A stretch of DNA of 64,000 bases from Amphichorda felina (GCA_016490725.1 JAEMHR010000115.1:25198-89197); one strand, 5' to 3'; counted from the first letter of the stretch, positions 1-11,965 are shown. Program-made: numbers and translations. Notes: generated from the letters alone by a model not told the origin.

Positions 1-298
1 TAGATAAATATTGCTTAAATAGTGATTTAATTCATGCTATGATACAGAGGCTCGATTACGTCTATGGCGGTTGTACGGGTCCAAAGGAAGAAAGCTCATC
101 TAAAAGCCAATATTCCCTCTAAACCTCCCAATCGTGACTACTGAGACAAGCCCAGGGGTCGAAAAACCAAGCCCGCTCGCACCACACGATGGATCATTCC
201 CCCATACGAACTCCCCTGCTCCTTGGCAGAAGAGCACTTCCTCTACTCAAGAGAGAAGAGGAGCCCCCATGGGGCGCCCAGTGGAAGAATGGGCCAGC

Positions 299-1450
299 TT
301 AGTTGCCGGGGTTGGAGGCAACAAAGGCGACACCCTTCTCAATGTTCTTCTTGAGGTCGCCGAGGCAGGCGTCCAGGAGCTTCTGCTCGGCGGCATCGAT
401 CTGGCCAACGGGCAGGATCTTCTCGACACCCTCGGGGCCGAGCTCGATCTTGGAGCTGAAGAAGTCGATGCCCTGGTCCTTGTAGAGAGGGGAGTCGACA
501 AAGGCGGGCTCGACGACGCCCTTCTCGCCCTGGACGGCGCGGAGGACGGACTCGGCCATGCGGGCACCGGCCATGGCCATGGACAGGGTGGCGGAGCCGG
601 CACCGTCCTTGGCCTTGACGACCTCATCACCACCGAACTGAACGCGCTTGACGAGGTCGGCGTTGGAGGACAGGTCGGGGTGGCTGCTCTGGCTGAAGAG
701 GGGCACAATGGTGACACCAGAGTGGCCGCCGACGACGGTGATGTTCTCGTTCTTGGGGTCAGTGCCCTTGATCTCAGAGACGAAGCGGCTGGCGCGGACA
801 ACGTCAAGGGTGGTGACACCGAAGAGGGTCTTGGGGTTGTAGACGCCACGGGCCTTGAAGACCTCGGCGCAGATGGGGACGGTGGAGTTGACGGGGTTGG
901 CGATGACGAGGAGCTTGGCCTTGGGGGCGGACTCGGCAACGGCCTTGGCGAGGTCGCGGACGATGGAGGCGTTGGTGTTGAACAGGTCGTCGCGGGTCAT
1001 GCCGGGCTTGCGGGGGACACCGGCGGGGATGAGGACAACCTCAGCACCCTTGACAGCGGCGGCGAGACCGGCGGGGGTGGGCTCGTAGCCGGTGACGGTG
1101 GACTTGGTGTTGATGTGAGAGAGATCGGCGGCGACACCTGCGAAGGAAGGCCATGGTCAGCTTTCAATTGGGCACCTCCTGGAAGCGAGAAACAGGGGAG
1201 TGCTGTCTTACCAGGTCCGCCACGGATGTCATAGAGGGCGAGGTCAGTGACGCGGGGGTTGAGCTTCATGAGCAGGGACAGAGGCTGGCCAATGCCGCCG
1301 GAGGCACCGAGGACGGCAACCTTGGAGAGCTGCACAGGTGTTGGGATCAGCGGTCAGCCTTTCGCTTGAGGTGGATAAGTAGGCCTGTGAACTCACGTTG
1401 CGCGCCGAGGCGGAGAAAGCCCGGCGCTGAATCTTGGAGGCCAGCATCAT
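299..1450 (-). CDS. MDH1: Mitochondrial malate dehydrogenase
   Basis: NAD-dependent malate dehydrogenase interconverting malate and oxaloacetate in the TCA cycle. I read three exons (1450-1397, 1329-1212, 1137-299), 336 aa, with GT-AG introns of 67 and 74 bp. The N-terminus (MMLASKIQRRAFSASARN) is basic, hydroxylated and acid-free, a mitochondrial presequence with an RRAFSAS-type cleavage region. The Rossmann motif GASGGIGQ begins near residue 25. The substrate loop VPRKPGMTRDDLF is near residue 100 and the catalytic histidine lies in GGHSGVTIVP near residue 196. Length and motif order are typical of eukaryotic mitochondrial MDH, not the cytosolic or peroxisomal isoform. The second of the two initial Met codons (1447) is an equally possible start. 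Confidence 0.96.
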
Positions 1451-2713
1451 GATGGATTGTGTGGATTAAGAGGTGTGAGGGAGAATACAAAGGGTTATCT
1501 GTGCGTGGATAAAGGAAGAAAGAGGAATTAGGTTTCTTTTGGGACGACGTGGCTGCGTGGTTTTCCCGGCGGCAGAAAAAAAAGATGGAAACGGAACCGG
1601 GGGACGATGGCTGTTGGCTCGTTGGGAGGACAACCTCAGTTACCTCACATTGCCAAGGTGCTGCCGCCGCGGTACTCCGTACACAGTACACAGTACCTCC
1701 GTTGCTCGAAGGCATGGGCCAATGAGCCAATGGGTCAATGGGCCAATGAGCATGGCTGCCGGCATTAGCTCGGCATTGCGGGTAAACGGCGGTCGCTCCC
1801 GTGACATGACATAAGGTGCTCTCACTGCACCAGAGCACTGTGTTGGTGTCACTTCTGTGGGAGTCTGGAGGGCGTGGGGAACATGGACAACCGCCCAGCG
1901 TCTGACTCGTGACTCGCGAGGTGCGAGGTGGGTGACTGAGGTCACCTGCACATGACTCCGGGTCAAGCTCGGAGACGCCGGGAAGTAGCTCCAACTTCCT
2001 CGGCACCGCCCACCGGATTCACCGGCGGTGACATATCTGGCGAATGTCCGGGACGCCGACGGCCCAGGGGGTTCAACCATCGGGAAGTACAGGCCCGAGG
2101 CTGGCCAGAGGGGTTCTTGGGCGAATCGCATGTACACACATAACCGTACACATGAGGAGGCTTCTTTCCTCAATGTTCCTGCTCCTCATGGAGGGTTGGA
2201 AGGGTTCAGTTCCAGTCACTGACCCTTTAGCCCGAGAGCCAGTTAGGGTCCGGAGGGCATCGGGGAGAGCCATTGGCCATGTCGATAAACTCGGAAGAGG
2301 CTGACTTGAAAGAACTGTTGCTATCAAGTTTGCCTGTTCATAAAATATTTCCAATGTTTTCTAAAACTTCAACATTACTCCTCATATTCTTACCACCTTG
2401 GAGCACATTGTTTTACCTGGGAATAGGCTATGCAAACCCGATAAAGGCTGCGGATGAGTAAGATACAATTCACAGCAATGAATCTCCAAATTTTTTTCAC
2501 CGGAATTCTTATGGTCTTGGAAGATTTGTGAAGGAGGATCCTGTCCACGATGTATCGGCGAGTGACTCAGCCGGGGACGTAGGGTAGGATGCTCTGGGCG
2601 CGAGATGTAGTGGGGCAAACCCCACGTCGATCGTCAGCTTCGATATCGATTCCAACCTCTTTGATTCCTGTTCAACTTCAACTTCTCTCCAAATTCACCA
2701 CCCCGCAAGGAAC
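1451..2713. other. Divergent intergenic region, mdh / RQT4-like
   Basis: Shared upstream region of two divergently transcribed genes. It holds an 8-bp tandem CCAAT-type repeat at 1718-1749 and a GTACTCCGTAC motif at 1672-1682. No coding region was supported; open frames here are short and lack family features. Confidence 0.7.
1718..1749 (+). promoter_or_regulatory. Tandem CCAAT-box repeat
   Basis: Four consecutive 8-bp units of the form GCCAATGR occur here; the third has GTCAATGG and the other three carry exact CCAAT. They lie about 270 bp upstream of the mdh start codon. CCAAT boxes bind the HAP/CBC complex, a known regulator of respiratory genes in fungi. Function is inferred from sequence and position only. 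Confidence 0.45.
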
Positions 2714-4279
2714 ATGTCTTTAGCGCAGCTCTCGCAGCTTCTCCCCTTGCCAAACGAAGAGCTCCAGCAGGTTCTTGACTACGCCGCCTCCCTCTCAAAG
2801 CCCGAGGCTGCCTCGCACTTTAGCAACCTGCTTGGCGACTCGCCCCAGGCCGTCGACTTCATCTCGTCCTTCAATTCCCGCCGAAAAGACCCCACTACAG
2901 CAACTAGCTCGCCCTCTGAAGCTGCTTCGGCGCCAGCTTCATCGTCAAACACAGCTGACCCTGTACCGAAGTCGAGGCGCAAGCCCAAGAAGTCAACCCA
3001 GGCGATACATACCCCACGACCTCGACAAGTCGCAGACTACGCTGCCCCGTCGGGGACAGTCTACAATAAAAAGGACAGCGACCTAGAGTATATACCACAG
3101 CATCAGAGAGCTAGTGCTCCCACCAGCAACAATGCCTCCAGGTCGAGCACCCCGAAACCTGCGCCAAAAGAGCGCCCGTCGGCCGGATACTTGATCTCAG
3201 ACCCGCCTGCAAAGTCTAAGGCGAAGTCAACACCCTCATCCCGAAGTTCGACACCGAAACCTGCGGGAGGAAGCACCAAGATATCCATATCAGGCGGCAC
3301 GCCCATGGCAGGACAGTCCACTGCTCTTGCGGATCTCGATTTGGCGATCCGGGCGCTCGAAATCACGACGAATCCTTCACTTGATAAGCCTGGTGCGCGA
3401 AAATGCAACTGCGTGGCGACAAGACACCCTCTTCAAGGCGCGGCACCAAACTGTCTGTCCTGTGGCAAGGTAATTTGCATGAAGGAGGGGCTCGGACCCT
3501 GTACATTCTGCGGCACTCCACTCCTGAGCTCGAATGATGTGCAGGCCATGATGAAGGAACTCAAGGAAGAGCGCGGACGGGAGCGGATGGCCGCCGACGC
3601 CAAAGCCAACCGTCGTGCTGATGTGAGCAAAACCCCGGCTCCATTCACCAAACCACGCGGCAACGACGGCCCCACTCTGTCCGAGGCCGAGGCCAAGGCG
3701 AGAGAACACCGGGACAAGCTTCTGGGGTTCCAGGCACAGAATGCTCGGCGGACGACGGTTCGCGACGAGGCGGCTGACTTTGACGTGAGCGGAGCCATGG
3801 CGGGCAGTGGAGGCGGGAGCATGTGGGCTAGTCCTGAGGAGAGAGCCCGGGAGCTGAAGCGACAGCAAAAGCTCATGCGGGAGATGGAGTGGAATGCACG
3901 ACCAGAGTACGAGAAGCGGCAACAGGTGGTCAGCATTGATCTCGTTGGGGGCAAGGTTGTTCGCAAAATGGCTGCCGTGGAGCGTCCGCGCAGTCCCGAT
4001 GAGGACGATGAGGTGGCTGATGCTGGGCATGGCGTGCTCGCCGAGTCAAAGGGGAACAAAGATAGAAGCGGAGGCGCATTCAGCGGTAACCCACTGCTTG
4101 GTTCACTGATTAAGCCAGTCTTTGACGCCAAGGGGAAGGGGGTCGAGGCCGAGGGGCGGAGACCCGAGAAGACAGGGTGGCGACGAGTGCAGGACGATCT
4201 GGAAAATAACGAAGGGGTCATCCTGGATGGCGGAGTCTACGGACACGGGACAGCGGGTGACGAGCCCGGGTGTGGATAG
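2714..4279 (+). CDS. RQT4: ASC-1/TRIP4-type C2HC5 zinc-finger protein (RQT4-like)
   Basis: Single-exon 521-aa protein. A cysteine-rich module near residues 229-275 (KCNCVATRHPLQ, then CLSCGKVIC and GPCTFCG) matches the zf-C2HC5 domain of human TRIP4/ASC-1 and yeast Rqt4. In those families the domain belongs to the ribosome-quality-control trigger complex that splits collided ribosomes; TRIP4 is also a transcription coactivator. The N-terminal 75 residues resemble a small helical CUE-like segment (LPLPNEELQQVLDYAASL), followed by a long Ser/Thr/Pro/Lys-rich linker that is probably disordered. The C-terminus is charged and helical. The family call rests on the zinc finger; the RQT role is inferred by homology. 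Confidence 0.85.
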   Translation: MSLAQLSQLLPLPNEELQQVLDYAASLSKPEAASHFSNLLGDSPQAVDFISSFNSRRKDPTTATSSPSEAASAPASSSNTADPVPKSRRKPKKSTQAIHTPRPRQVADYAAPSGTVYNKKDSDLEYIPQHQRASAPTSNNASRSSTPKPAPKERPSAGYLISDPPAKSKAKSTPSSRSSTPKPAGGSTKISISGGTPMAGQSTALADLDLAIRALEITTNPSLDKPGARKCNCVATRHPLQGAAPNCLSCGKVICMKEGLGPCTFCGTPLLSSNDVQAMMKELKEERGRERMAADAKANRRADVSKTPAPFTKPRGNDGPTLSEAEAKAREHRDKLLGFQAQNARRTTVRDEAADFDVSGAMAGSGGGSMWASPEERARELKRQQKLMREMEWNARPEYEKRQQVVSIDLVGGKVVRKMAAVERPRSPDEDDEVADAGHGVLAESKGNKDRSGGAFSGNPLLGSLIKPVFDAKGKGVEAEGRRPEKTGWRRVQDDLENNEGVILDGGVYGHGTAGDEPGCG

Positions 4280-5369
4280 AGGACATTTGATCGGCTGCCG
4301 TGGATATTGGTTTAGGGGCTCACGACACCCATTCGCATTAGCTAGATGGTTTTCCTGGCGTTGAGATTTAGTTGGGGCTAGAGCAGGCGGAAAGAAAATG
4401 GAAACTTTAGAATACGCTCCCCACCGAAAGCTACGCTCGCTCATTGCTGTCGTTCGGTGCTTTGTTGTCTGGTCAATCTGGAGGCTGTTAGTGCACGTGG
4501 TATGGGGTGTCGCGGATATCACGTGATTTCGTGTCATGGGTGGGCCAAGCACTCTGCAGCGGATGGATGGTGCGACCGAAACAAATCACCTGCAGGCCAA
4601 CTCGATGCAAGCCACACCGCGTCAAATGGAGGCGTTCACGGGTTCTGAAGCGATATCTGGCTTGCTAATAGTTGACATGGTGCACCTGACTGATTTGCGA
4701 TCCTGCGGGCGGGACATGGCGGCCAACCTGTCAAGCTGACGGAGAGACCCGACGTCAGTCCCGAGCTGGTGGTTCGTGGCGTCGTGGAACTGAGGCCTTT
4801 CAGAGTTTGCCTAGAGCGTGTTCGCGTAAGGTGCGACGTGCCATCATGTTGATGGCTAGGAGGATCTTTGGATTTGCCTTTTACGCTTGTTGCGCGGTTT
4901 CTGGTGAAGATTTGTGCCCATGCCGCCGTGGGTGGTGGCTGGGGCCCTGTCAACTTGACCGTGTCGCCGGTCAGACAGGCTCGTTGGTTCTGGGCCCGCG
5001 ATCTCAACACCCGATCATGAAATCGGAAGAGACCCTTAACACAAACAGAAGCTTTCAAACCGGCGCTTCCGCCCTTTGAGCTTAAAAACAGTCTAAAAAC
5101 CATACACTTTTGGGAGAACCATTCGAAGGTCATCCCCAGGGTGGAACCTTCCACTGTTGCTCTGTGCTGGGGAAGGTGGGCACCACACTGTAGTGGGTGC
5201 CACCTCCCGCATCCGTCGCGCCTGACCGCGTAAACCACAAGAGTCACCCACCAGGGACCGACGAGAGTGGAGGTTTCCTTCTCTTCCTCCCCTCTGCATC
5301 ACCACGGGGGTCTCGCATCACCGACATTTCTGTTACGACCTTGCTACCCGCACTTACCGAGGGCTTCCA
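4280..5369. other. Intergenic region with no recognised gene
   Basis: This contains the 3' flank of the RQT4-like gene and the probable promoter and 5'-UTR of the Whi5-like gene. Open frames on both strands are short and show no domain or coding character that I can support. Confidence 0.6.
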
Positions 5370-7149
5370 GTGCTCCTCAATATTGCTCCCCGAGAGACTT
5401 TTCTCGACACGTGGACCGACGCCCATCGCTTGATTGTCCACAACAATCGCTACTCCCACGACCACTACCGATCTCTGGGCTTTGCCCGTACGCTTCCCCG
5501 TCAATACGACGGCCGCGACAACGACTCGATGACATCCACGGTCTATGACCGCCTTGCTGCGGTCGCGCCGAATAATAGCCCTACGACGATGCCCCTGTCT
5601 CAGCCGTCGAAGCATGCAAGCGACCGCAACCCTGAGACATCATCAATCGCCTCCAGTGGGGGCTTTGCCGTCCCGCCACAGCCCCCCGTCGCGACCGAGT
5701 CGCGTGCTCCGGTTGATCAGGACGAAAAGATAGCGGCCTCCCAACTCTACAGTAGCCATCTTCTCTCGACGGATGAACGCTTCTCCCAGAGCGACCCTCC
5801 GTCTGCCGACGGCTCCCAAGTATCGAACGCGACTAGTACCTCCGATCGGGTCTTCACACCGACGCCTAGCGACGACGGCACAATATCAAATCACCACGTT
5901 GGTCCCAGCCAGGACAGCCAGCTTATGCAGCTATCCGCCATTGCGGCGGCCCAGGACAGGATGGTTACAGATGGGGACGACATTGGCGCCAGCTCGCGGA
6001 AGCGGATGGCCGACGGCGAGGTCAAGAGTCCCACGAAAACCCACTCGAGAAATGTCAGTGCCATCAGCATGGCATCTACCACCAGTACTATTGGCGATGT
6101 AAGTTGACGGTGCTACTTCAACGATGGCTTCTGAGGATCTAACACAACCCAAGTTGTCGCACGAGCTTAGGACGCGTCTGTCATACGCAATGGTAAAGGT
6201 AAACAATGGTTGGCAAGCCCATTCCCTCGATGAGGTCGAGTCTCTTGCATCCCAGGCCGTCTCCCCGACTTCAAGCACATCAACGACTGTACATCGCCGC
6301 AACGGTTCCTCCGCTAGCCCTCAGTTGGTTGGCCGCCCCATGGCTCATCTACAACCCGCCAACGATCTGGCACCTCCAAGACGAAAATCCAACTCGCCTC
6401 CTTACCTGTCCAATCGGCCGACCCTTGCTCCTCCGGCCCCTATCCGGCCATCGATGGGGATGGGTGTTTCACATCCCCGTCGGAACTCTAACTCTCACTA
6501 TACACCAACCTTGCTCTCACATTCACATTCCGCCTCTCCCCACACTCCTGCGCAGCCACCTGCGTTGGTTACCTCGCAACTAAGGGGACACGGCGCTGCT
6601 GAGCCCATGTTGTATTCCCCCCATCAGAACGTGAGGGAGCAGGATGCCATTGAAACATTGCTCTTCATGAGTAGCCCCAACAACTCTGCGAACCTCAAAC
6701 ACACCTTCTCGCCCACTGGTTCACCGGGCCCTAGCTCCCAACCGGCACCAAGAAGCACGGGAAGGCAGCCTTTACCTGGCGGGCCCCGGAAGGCTCTACC
6801 GACCCATCGTCCTTCTGGTTCTACGAAAAGAGTAGGATTTGAAGCATCACCTGGCATGACGCCGATACCAGATTCCCCCATGGACCTGGATTCTCCTCAG
6901 CAGGCGTATAACACTCCTAACAGGGGCATACCACGGAGAAGGACAGACGCAGGGGGTGGCCATATACGAAGCTCTTTATCACTTCCTAGTGCACTAGGAA
7001 TCAGCCACATGGCACATCGTCAACCGATTAGTGACAAGGACATTGATCGAATGCTGGATAAGGGGCTCGAGGACAACAATAGTTCAGACGACGAAGAAAT
7101 CCAGCTTCCACAACGACGGAACGGCATGCATGGGGTTATTCGCACGTGA
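5370..7149 (+). CDS. Whi5/Nrm1-like transcriptional repressor
   Basis: Two exons, 5370-6098 and 6154-7149, joined in phase 0 across a 55-bp intron (GTAAGT donor, CTAAC branch, AAG acceptor), giving 574 aa if the first ATG is used. Splicing joins GD to LSHELRTRLSYAMVKVNNGW. That segment has the form of the Whi5/Nrm1 GTB motif, which docks on G1/S transcription factor complexes (SBF/MBF). The rest is Ser/Pro-rich and low complexity with many SP/TP sites, as expected of a CDK-regulated repressor. It probably represses G1/S genes in the nucleus. The start is uncertain: an in-frame ATG at 5529 (MTSTVYDRL) is an alternative, and the first 53 codons may be leader. Confidence 0.75.
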
Positions 7150-7898
7150 GGATGGGCACCTGGACCTGGCTCATGGACTGGTCTGACACCCTACTGGTGC
7201 TCCTTGGATTTGCCCTCTAGTACACCGGTGCCCGGGCTGCTTTGAGCACTGATGTATTCTGTGGAAAGTGGCACTTTGTGATACCCTATTGCGCCGGGGC
7301 TGACTCGTGGCTTGAAGCTTCGCCGAGACTTCTGGGGCAAGTCGAGGGTGCTACTGCGTTGCTACATGACATGGGCTCGGGCTGTGAATGGACATGCATC
7401 GCAATATCATCTTTCGGCGTTTTGAAACTTGGCCGATTTCGGTTTCATGGGGCCTTTTTTTTGCGCATACTTACGTGGAACGACTTGCATGGAGATTTAT
7501 TGTTTTCTGCTTAAAATTTGCGAGCAGCGTTCTGAGGGATGGTGGTATTGTTTATTTCAATGATGGGATGATGTCTCCATGTTGGGCTGGACAAGGGACT
7601 TATATCTGGCGCGTGGGGGGAGAGCCTGATATTGGCACACGCGGTTAACGACGGACTCGTTTCTGCTGCAGATTATATATATAAGCTAATATCCAGCTAC
7701 AGAGACTGCCTACCTTTGCTTAGACACATGCCTTGGTAATGAAACAAACCTTATTCAACCACGAAAGCATTTGTGCAATGGTTTGCTCAATAGCACCAGC
7801 CCTGGGTATATTTGCTCGATATGACTTGACAAAAATGAACCTCTTGCGCCGCCCTTTGTCAAACCCAATGTTTACAGACCTTTCCTATAGCGACTTGA
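7150..7898. other. Convergent intergenic region
   Basis: This lies between the ends of the Whi5-like gene and the minus-strand small hypothetical gene. It likely contains both 3'-UTRs. Nothing else was recognised. Confidence 0.6.
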
Positions 7899-8333
7899 TC
7901 ACCGCTCTTCGCCCTCTCGTGTTGGTTTGATATACTCGGCGATTCGCCTCGCCAAGGTATTTCTGGGCCTCGATTTCGACGCCGCTCCTTTGGCTGCCGT
8001 CGACGACTCGCCATACATCTGGGCCGCAATGTCCCTGGCCTCGGACTGTGCCAAGAAGGCGGCGTAGTCTCCCGACTTGGTATCCTGGGCGTCCGGCTTG
8101 GCAGTGCCGGCCTCGGAGCCCTGCCTGTCCGGCAGTCTGGTCGATGTCGTGCGGATGAAGTCTGAGGCGGCGTGGGTGGGATCGTATGGGACGGAGGAGG
8201 ACGAGGAGGACGTGGCGGCGGCGGCTTGCTGCTGGCGCTTGGTCTCTCGGTCCTTATCCACCTCGTGGTTGGCGGCGGACACGGACCAGAAGCGTTCCCT
8301 GAGGGACGGCTTCCGGGACTTGGAGTCCGGCAT
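7899..8333 (-). CDS. Small hypothetical protein
   Basis: Single-exon 144-aa hydrophilic protein with no recognised domain. It starts MPDSKSRKPSLRERFWSVSA, has a poly-Gln/Ala/Ser stretch near residues 34-48, a central segment PYDPTHAASDFIRT, then DYAAFLAQSEARDIAAQMYG, and ends in a basic helix (NTLARRIAEYIKPTRE). The spacing of short conserved-looking blocks and low-complexity linkers resembles small conserved fungal proteins of unknown function. No signal peptide or membrane segment is visible. The start is the first ATG after an upstream stop-rich stretch. It may be only a lineage-restricted gene. Confidence 0.6.
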   Translation of the reverse strand: MPDSKSRKPSLRERFWSVSAANHEVDKDRETKRQQQAAAATSSSSSSVPYDPTHAASDFIRTTSTRLPDRQGSEAGTAKPDAQDTKSGDYAAFLAQSEARDIAAQMYGESSTAAKGAASKSRPRNTLARRIAEYIKPTREGEER

Positions 8334-10297
8334 GGCGGGCTGGGCACCGCCGCCAGCAGGGTCTGGGGTTTGCTTCTGTGTCCTTGATGAGGCCGCACGT
8401 GGTCTTGGCTATGTGCCGGTGCCGGGGTCTTGACCTGCTAGGAAGATGCAAGGTTTTTTTTTCTCCCTTTTGCATCTACGGTGGGATGGGCTCGAGGTAA
8501 ATGACGGGGGCTGGTAATGCCGGTATGTAACCTCAAATATCGCGGGTGCATTCCATTCCTATATACATACGTACACACACATATAACCCAGGGGCCCGGC
8601 CTGGAGGCGTCGTCTTGCGCCGGAGATCTTTGACCTCTGAATGGGCGCTGGGATGAGGTCTATAAAAACGAGTGGCTTTCCCAAACCAGGCGCAACTTGC
8701 AAGTGAGGATTTCTACATGGCGAGAGCCGTCAGCACAGCAGGGCTGGCCTATTGGCCGAGATCGGCATGTCATAGGCCGGGCTGGGAGAGTGGTTGCTCG
8801 CGAAACTGGGAAAACTTGGCAAAGAGGCTTGACAGCGGGCGGGTCAGCTCTCGTCTCCTTGACCACGGTGGACGAACTCGGCGCGTGGCTGATGAGGACG
8901 GGAGGGGGCTTTTCTGGCGACGTTTGGGCAGATGCGTCACATGAGGGCTTCCTGGTTGGGGAAGCACAGTGGGTGATTGGGTCTGTGGAGAAAACGGCCG
9001 CTCATGGCTTTTATGATGTAGGATTAGCTGCAGACTGGATGAGGAGAGAGTTGGAGAAGGGGGTGGCCGCTTTATCCGGGTGATGATGGACTTACACGTG
9101 TTGGAGAGGCCTTTTTTCCTTTTTTTTCCTTTGAAGGCTCACTTGGGTGTGGTGGTGCAGGGAAGAGGCCACCACGTGCTCGAAGTGAGGGAGGATATGG
9201 GATATATTTCCTGAGCTACTGCTGCCACTAGTAAGTAGTAGTATCCGTACTTGGTAATTATTAACCCGCTCGCCAGGCGGCGGAGTAGAGGGCGCCACGC
9301 CGGGACGGACCGGCAATGCCGTGACGGTCGTGGCTCCACGACGGCGCCGAATGAATACGGAGCGCCGAACTGAGCCTGGGCTGGGGAGGAGAGAGGGGCT
9401 AGAGAGCTCTCACGAGTCCATGACGAGGATCGTGTGTGAAAAGTCGGCGGCGACAAGGGAGGCAGAAGGTGGCTTGACAAGTCTCGGTGGAATGCGAAGC
9501 ACAGCGCATGGACTCGAATCCTGCCGAGTCATGACCCAATCCTGCTGCCTGTTTGACGCAGGCATTGACAGTTGCTAGCGGGCCATCTTGCGAAACACTA
9601 GGTATTACTGTTACTAGTATTAGCAGTGAAGGTCTCATAAAATCTCTGAGAAACAAGTGCAAATCAGAAGCAAATATCAGCCACGTGTTGAACTACTGTT
9701 ACACAACCGCGTGGATTTCGTGTTCAAAGGTTACATGCACATGTCATCCTGTGCCCAAGGGCGACAGTAGCTTGGGGGAAGGGCAAAAAAAAAAGATAAG
9801 GAGCCAACACAAACACAGGCAGCGCAGTTGGTGAATATTCATCACGACCGGGGTCATTCTTGGATCTTGAGCCCTCGAAGCTCCACCGCCAATCTCCGCG
9901 ATACCTGGCTTGGTTAGGTCGCCTGTAGGTCCGGTGTGTTGTTTGCTCTCGTACATTCGACTACTACGAATGCGTCTTCCGTATCATCGGTTCTGCAGAG
10001 TGCAGGCGAACCACGCGCTCGGTCGGTCGGGGAGCCCGAGGGTTGGGAATGGCGAGTTGGGGAGTCCTGCACGTGCATATGCAGTCGTTATCCCGGCAGG
10101 TGACCCTTGGCAGATACATAGTAGATCCTTTATAACAATGCGACGCTGCCATCCTGTCTCTTGTTTGTGCCGCCCAACATCCCCCTAGCTCTGACTCTCC
10201 CCCGCTGTCGCGCCGTGCCTCGTACTCACGTACACGACTCCTAAGCGTTGGTAGTACTCGTACAGCTTCATCCGTGAGGCAAGCTCCAGGCCTGACG
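8334..10297. other. Long divergent intergenic region with four CACGTG sites
   Basis: About 2 kb without a supported gene. CACGTG palindromes occur at 9095, 9173, 9682 and 10070. A plus-strand frame at 8697-9083 has no family features and was not accepted. The region is the probable promoter of the Git1-like permease on one side and of the small hypothetical on the other. Confidence 0.6.
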
Positions 10298-11965
10298 ATG
10301 GCGACCCTCGAGCCCCAGATCAGCCCCGGCAAGGAGGTCGAGGAACCCGTCCTGGTCGCCGATGGTGTTGAGGAGACGCGCCCGCGCAAGCCATGGACCA
10401 AGGCTGCCATGCCCGTCTTTGCCTGCGGTGCCGGTCTGTTCTCGGACGGCTACATCAACAATGCAAGCACAGACTAATACCGTGTCTGGGGTATCCTGCC
10501 GCTAACATGAACACAGGTCATCGGCTCGGTCAACACCATCCTCGGCCTCAAGTACGGCGAAGTGTACACGGGCTCGACCGCCTCGCAGAACGTCTCGGCC
10601 ATTGCCTTTGCCGGCACCGTCGTCGGCCAGCTGCTCTTTGGCTTCCTGTCCGATCGCTGGTCGCGCGCCAGCTCGCTGCTCGTCTCCACCATCCTGCTCA
10701 TCGTCTTCACCATCCTGGCCACCGGCTCCTACTTCAAAGGCAGCGCCGTCGGCATGTTCAACATGCTGGCCGCCTGGCGCTTCTTTGTCGGCATTGGCAT
10801 TGGAGGTAGGCCCTCATTTCTCAACCCAAAAGTGCTGGATAGCTTGTGCTGACCTGATAAGGCGAGTACCCGGCTGGCAGTGTGGGCGCCGCAGAGTCGA
10901 CGTCGGAGCTCAAGGAGGGAACCCGCCATCGCTGGTTCATCCTCTTCACCAACTCCATGATTGACGGCGGCTTTGTCATTGGAGCCTTTGTCCCCTGTGA
11001 GTTGCGACCAGGCCATGTCCATCCCGGTATATTTCTGACTATTTTCAGACGTTGTCGCTGCTGCGTGCCACAACAAGCACTTTGAGACCATGTGGCGCAC
11101 CAGTCTGGGCATCGGTGCCATCTTCCCCCTGGTCCTTCTCTACCTCCGCTTCAAGCTCGAGGAGCCCGAGGAGTACGCCAAGGAGTCCATGAAGAGAAAG
11201 ACCCCCTATATGCTCGTCCTGAAGTTCTACGGATTCCGCCTGTTCTGCGTCAGCCTCATCTGGTTCCTCTACAATGTACGTACTGCTAGTGCTGTAACGA
11301 ATTCTGTTGTCTCCTGCTGACAAGACAAGTTCTCTGTCTATGCCTTTGGCATCTACTCCTCCTCCATCCTGAGCGGTCTCTACAGCGACGAGGCGCCCCT
11401 GACCACCGTTTTTGGCTGGAGCACCGTCATCAACTGCTTCTACCTCCCGGGCAGCATCATCGGTTCCTTCATCAGCGACTGGATCGGCCCCAAGTACACC
11501 CTCTCTCTCGGCGTGTTCATCCAGGCCATTGTCGGCTTCATCATGGCCGGCCTCTACGACAAGCTCTCCAAGCACATCGCCGCCTTTGCCGTCGTCTACG
11601 GCATCTTCCTGTCCCTGGGCGAGATGGGCCCTGGCAACAACATCGGTCTCCTGGCCGCCAAGACGAGCGCTACCGGCGTCCGCGGTCGCTACTACGGCAT
11701 CGCGGCCGCCGTGGGCAAGATTGGCGCCTTCATCGGCACCTACGTCTTCCCCGAGATCCAGAAGGCCGGCAAGACCGCCACCCAGTCGGCCCAGTACCCC
11801 TTCTGGGTCGCCTCTAGCCTGTGCATCCTGTCCGCCGTCATCACCATGGTCTTCATCCCCAACGTCAAACAGGATACCATCACCCTCGAGGATGAGCGAT
11901 TCAGGGCCTACCTTGAGAGCAACGGATGGGATGTTAACCAGCTTGGCGAGCATAATCAGGATTGA
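10298..11965 (+). CDS. GIT1: MFS glycerophosphodiester/glycerophosphoinositol permease (Git1-like)
   Basis: Five exons (10298-10462, 10517-10805, 10862-10996, 11049-11275, 11330-11965), 483 aa in frame. The protein is an MFS transporter of the phosphate:H+ symporter/Git1 branch. TM1 contains ACGAGLFSDGYINN, TM2-TM4 include GQLLFGFLSDRWSR, and GIGIGGEYPAGSVGAAE follows, as in that family. A central cytosolic loop (LEEPEEYAKESMKRK) precedes six further hydrophobic segments. Git1 imports glycerophosphoinositol and glycerophosphocholine at the plasma membrane as phosphate or inositol sources. Intron 1 uses a GC donor (GCAAGC); no GT donor there would keep the conserved GYINN|VIGSV junction. Substrate specificity is inferred from the family. 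Confidence 0.87.

Noticed and set aside
134..1234. 366-aa plus-strand frame over the malate dehydrogenase gene
   Set aside because: It is antisense to a clear MDH and made of Gly/Asp/Val-rich low-complexity reading, a shadow of a codon-biased gene.
9505..9535. Possible tRNA T-arm (GACTCGAATCC)
   Set aside because: No acceptor stem or D-arm could be paired around it.
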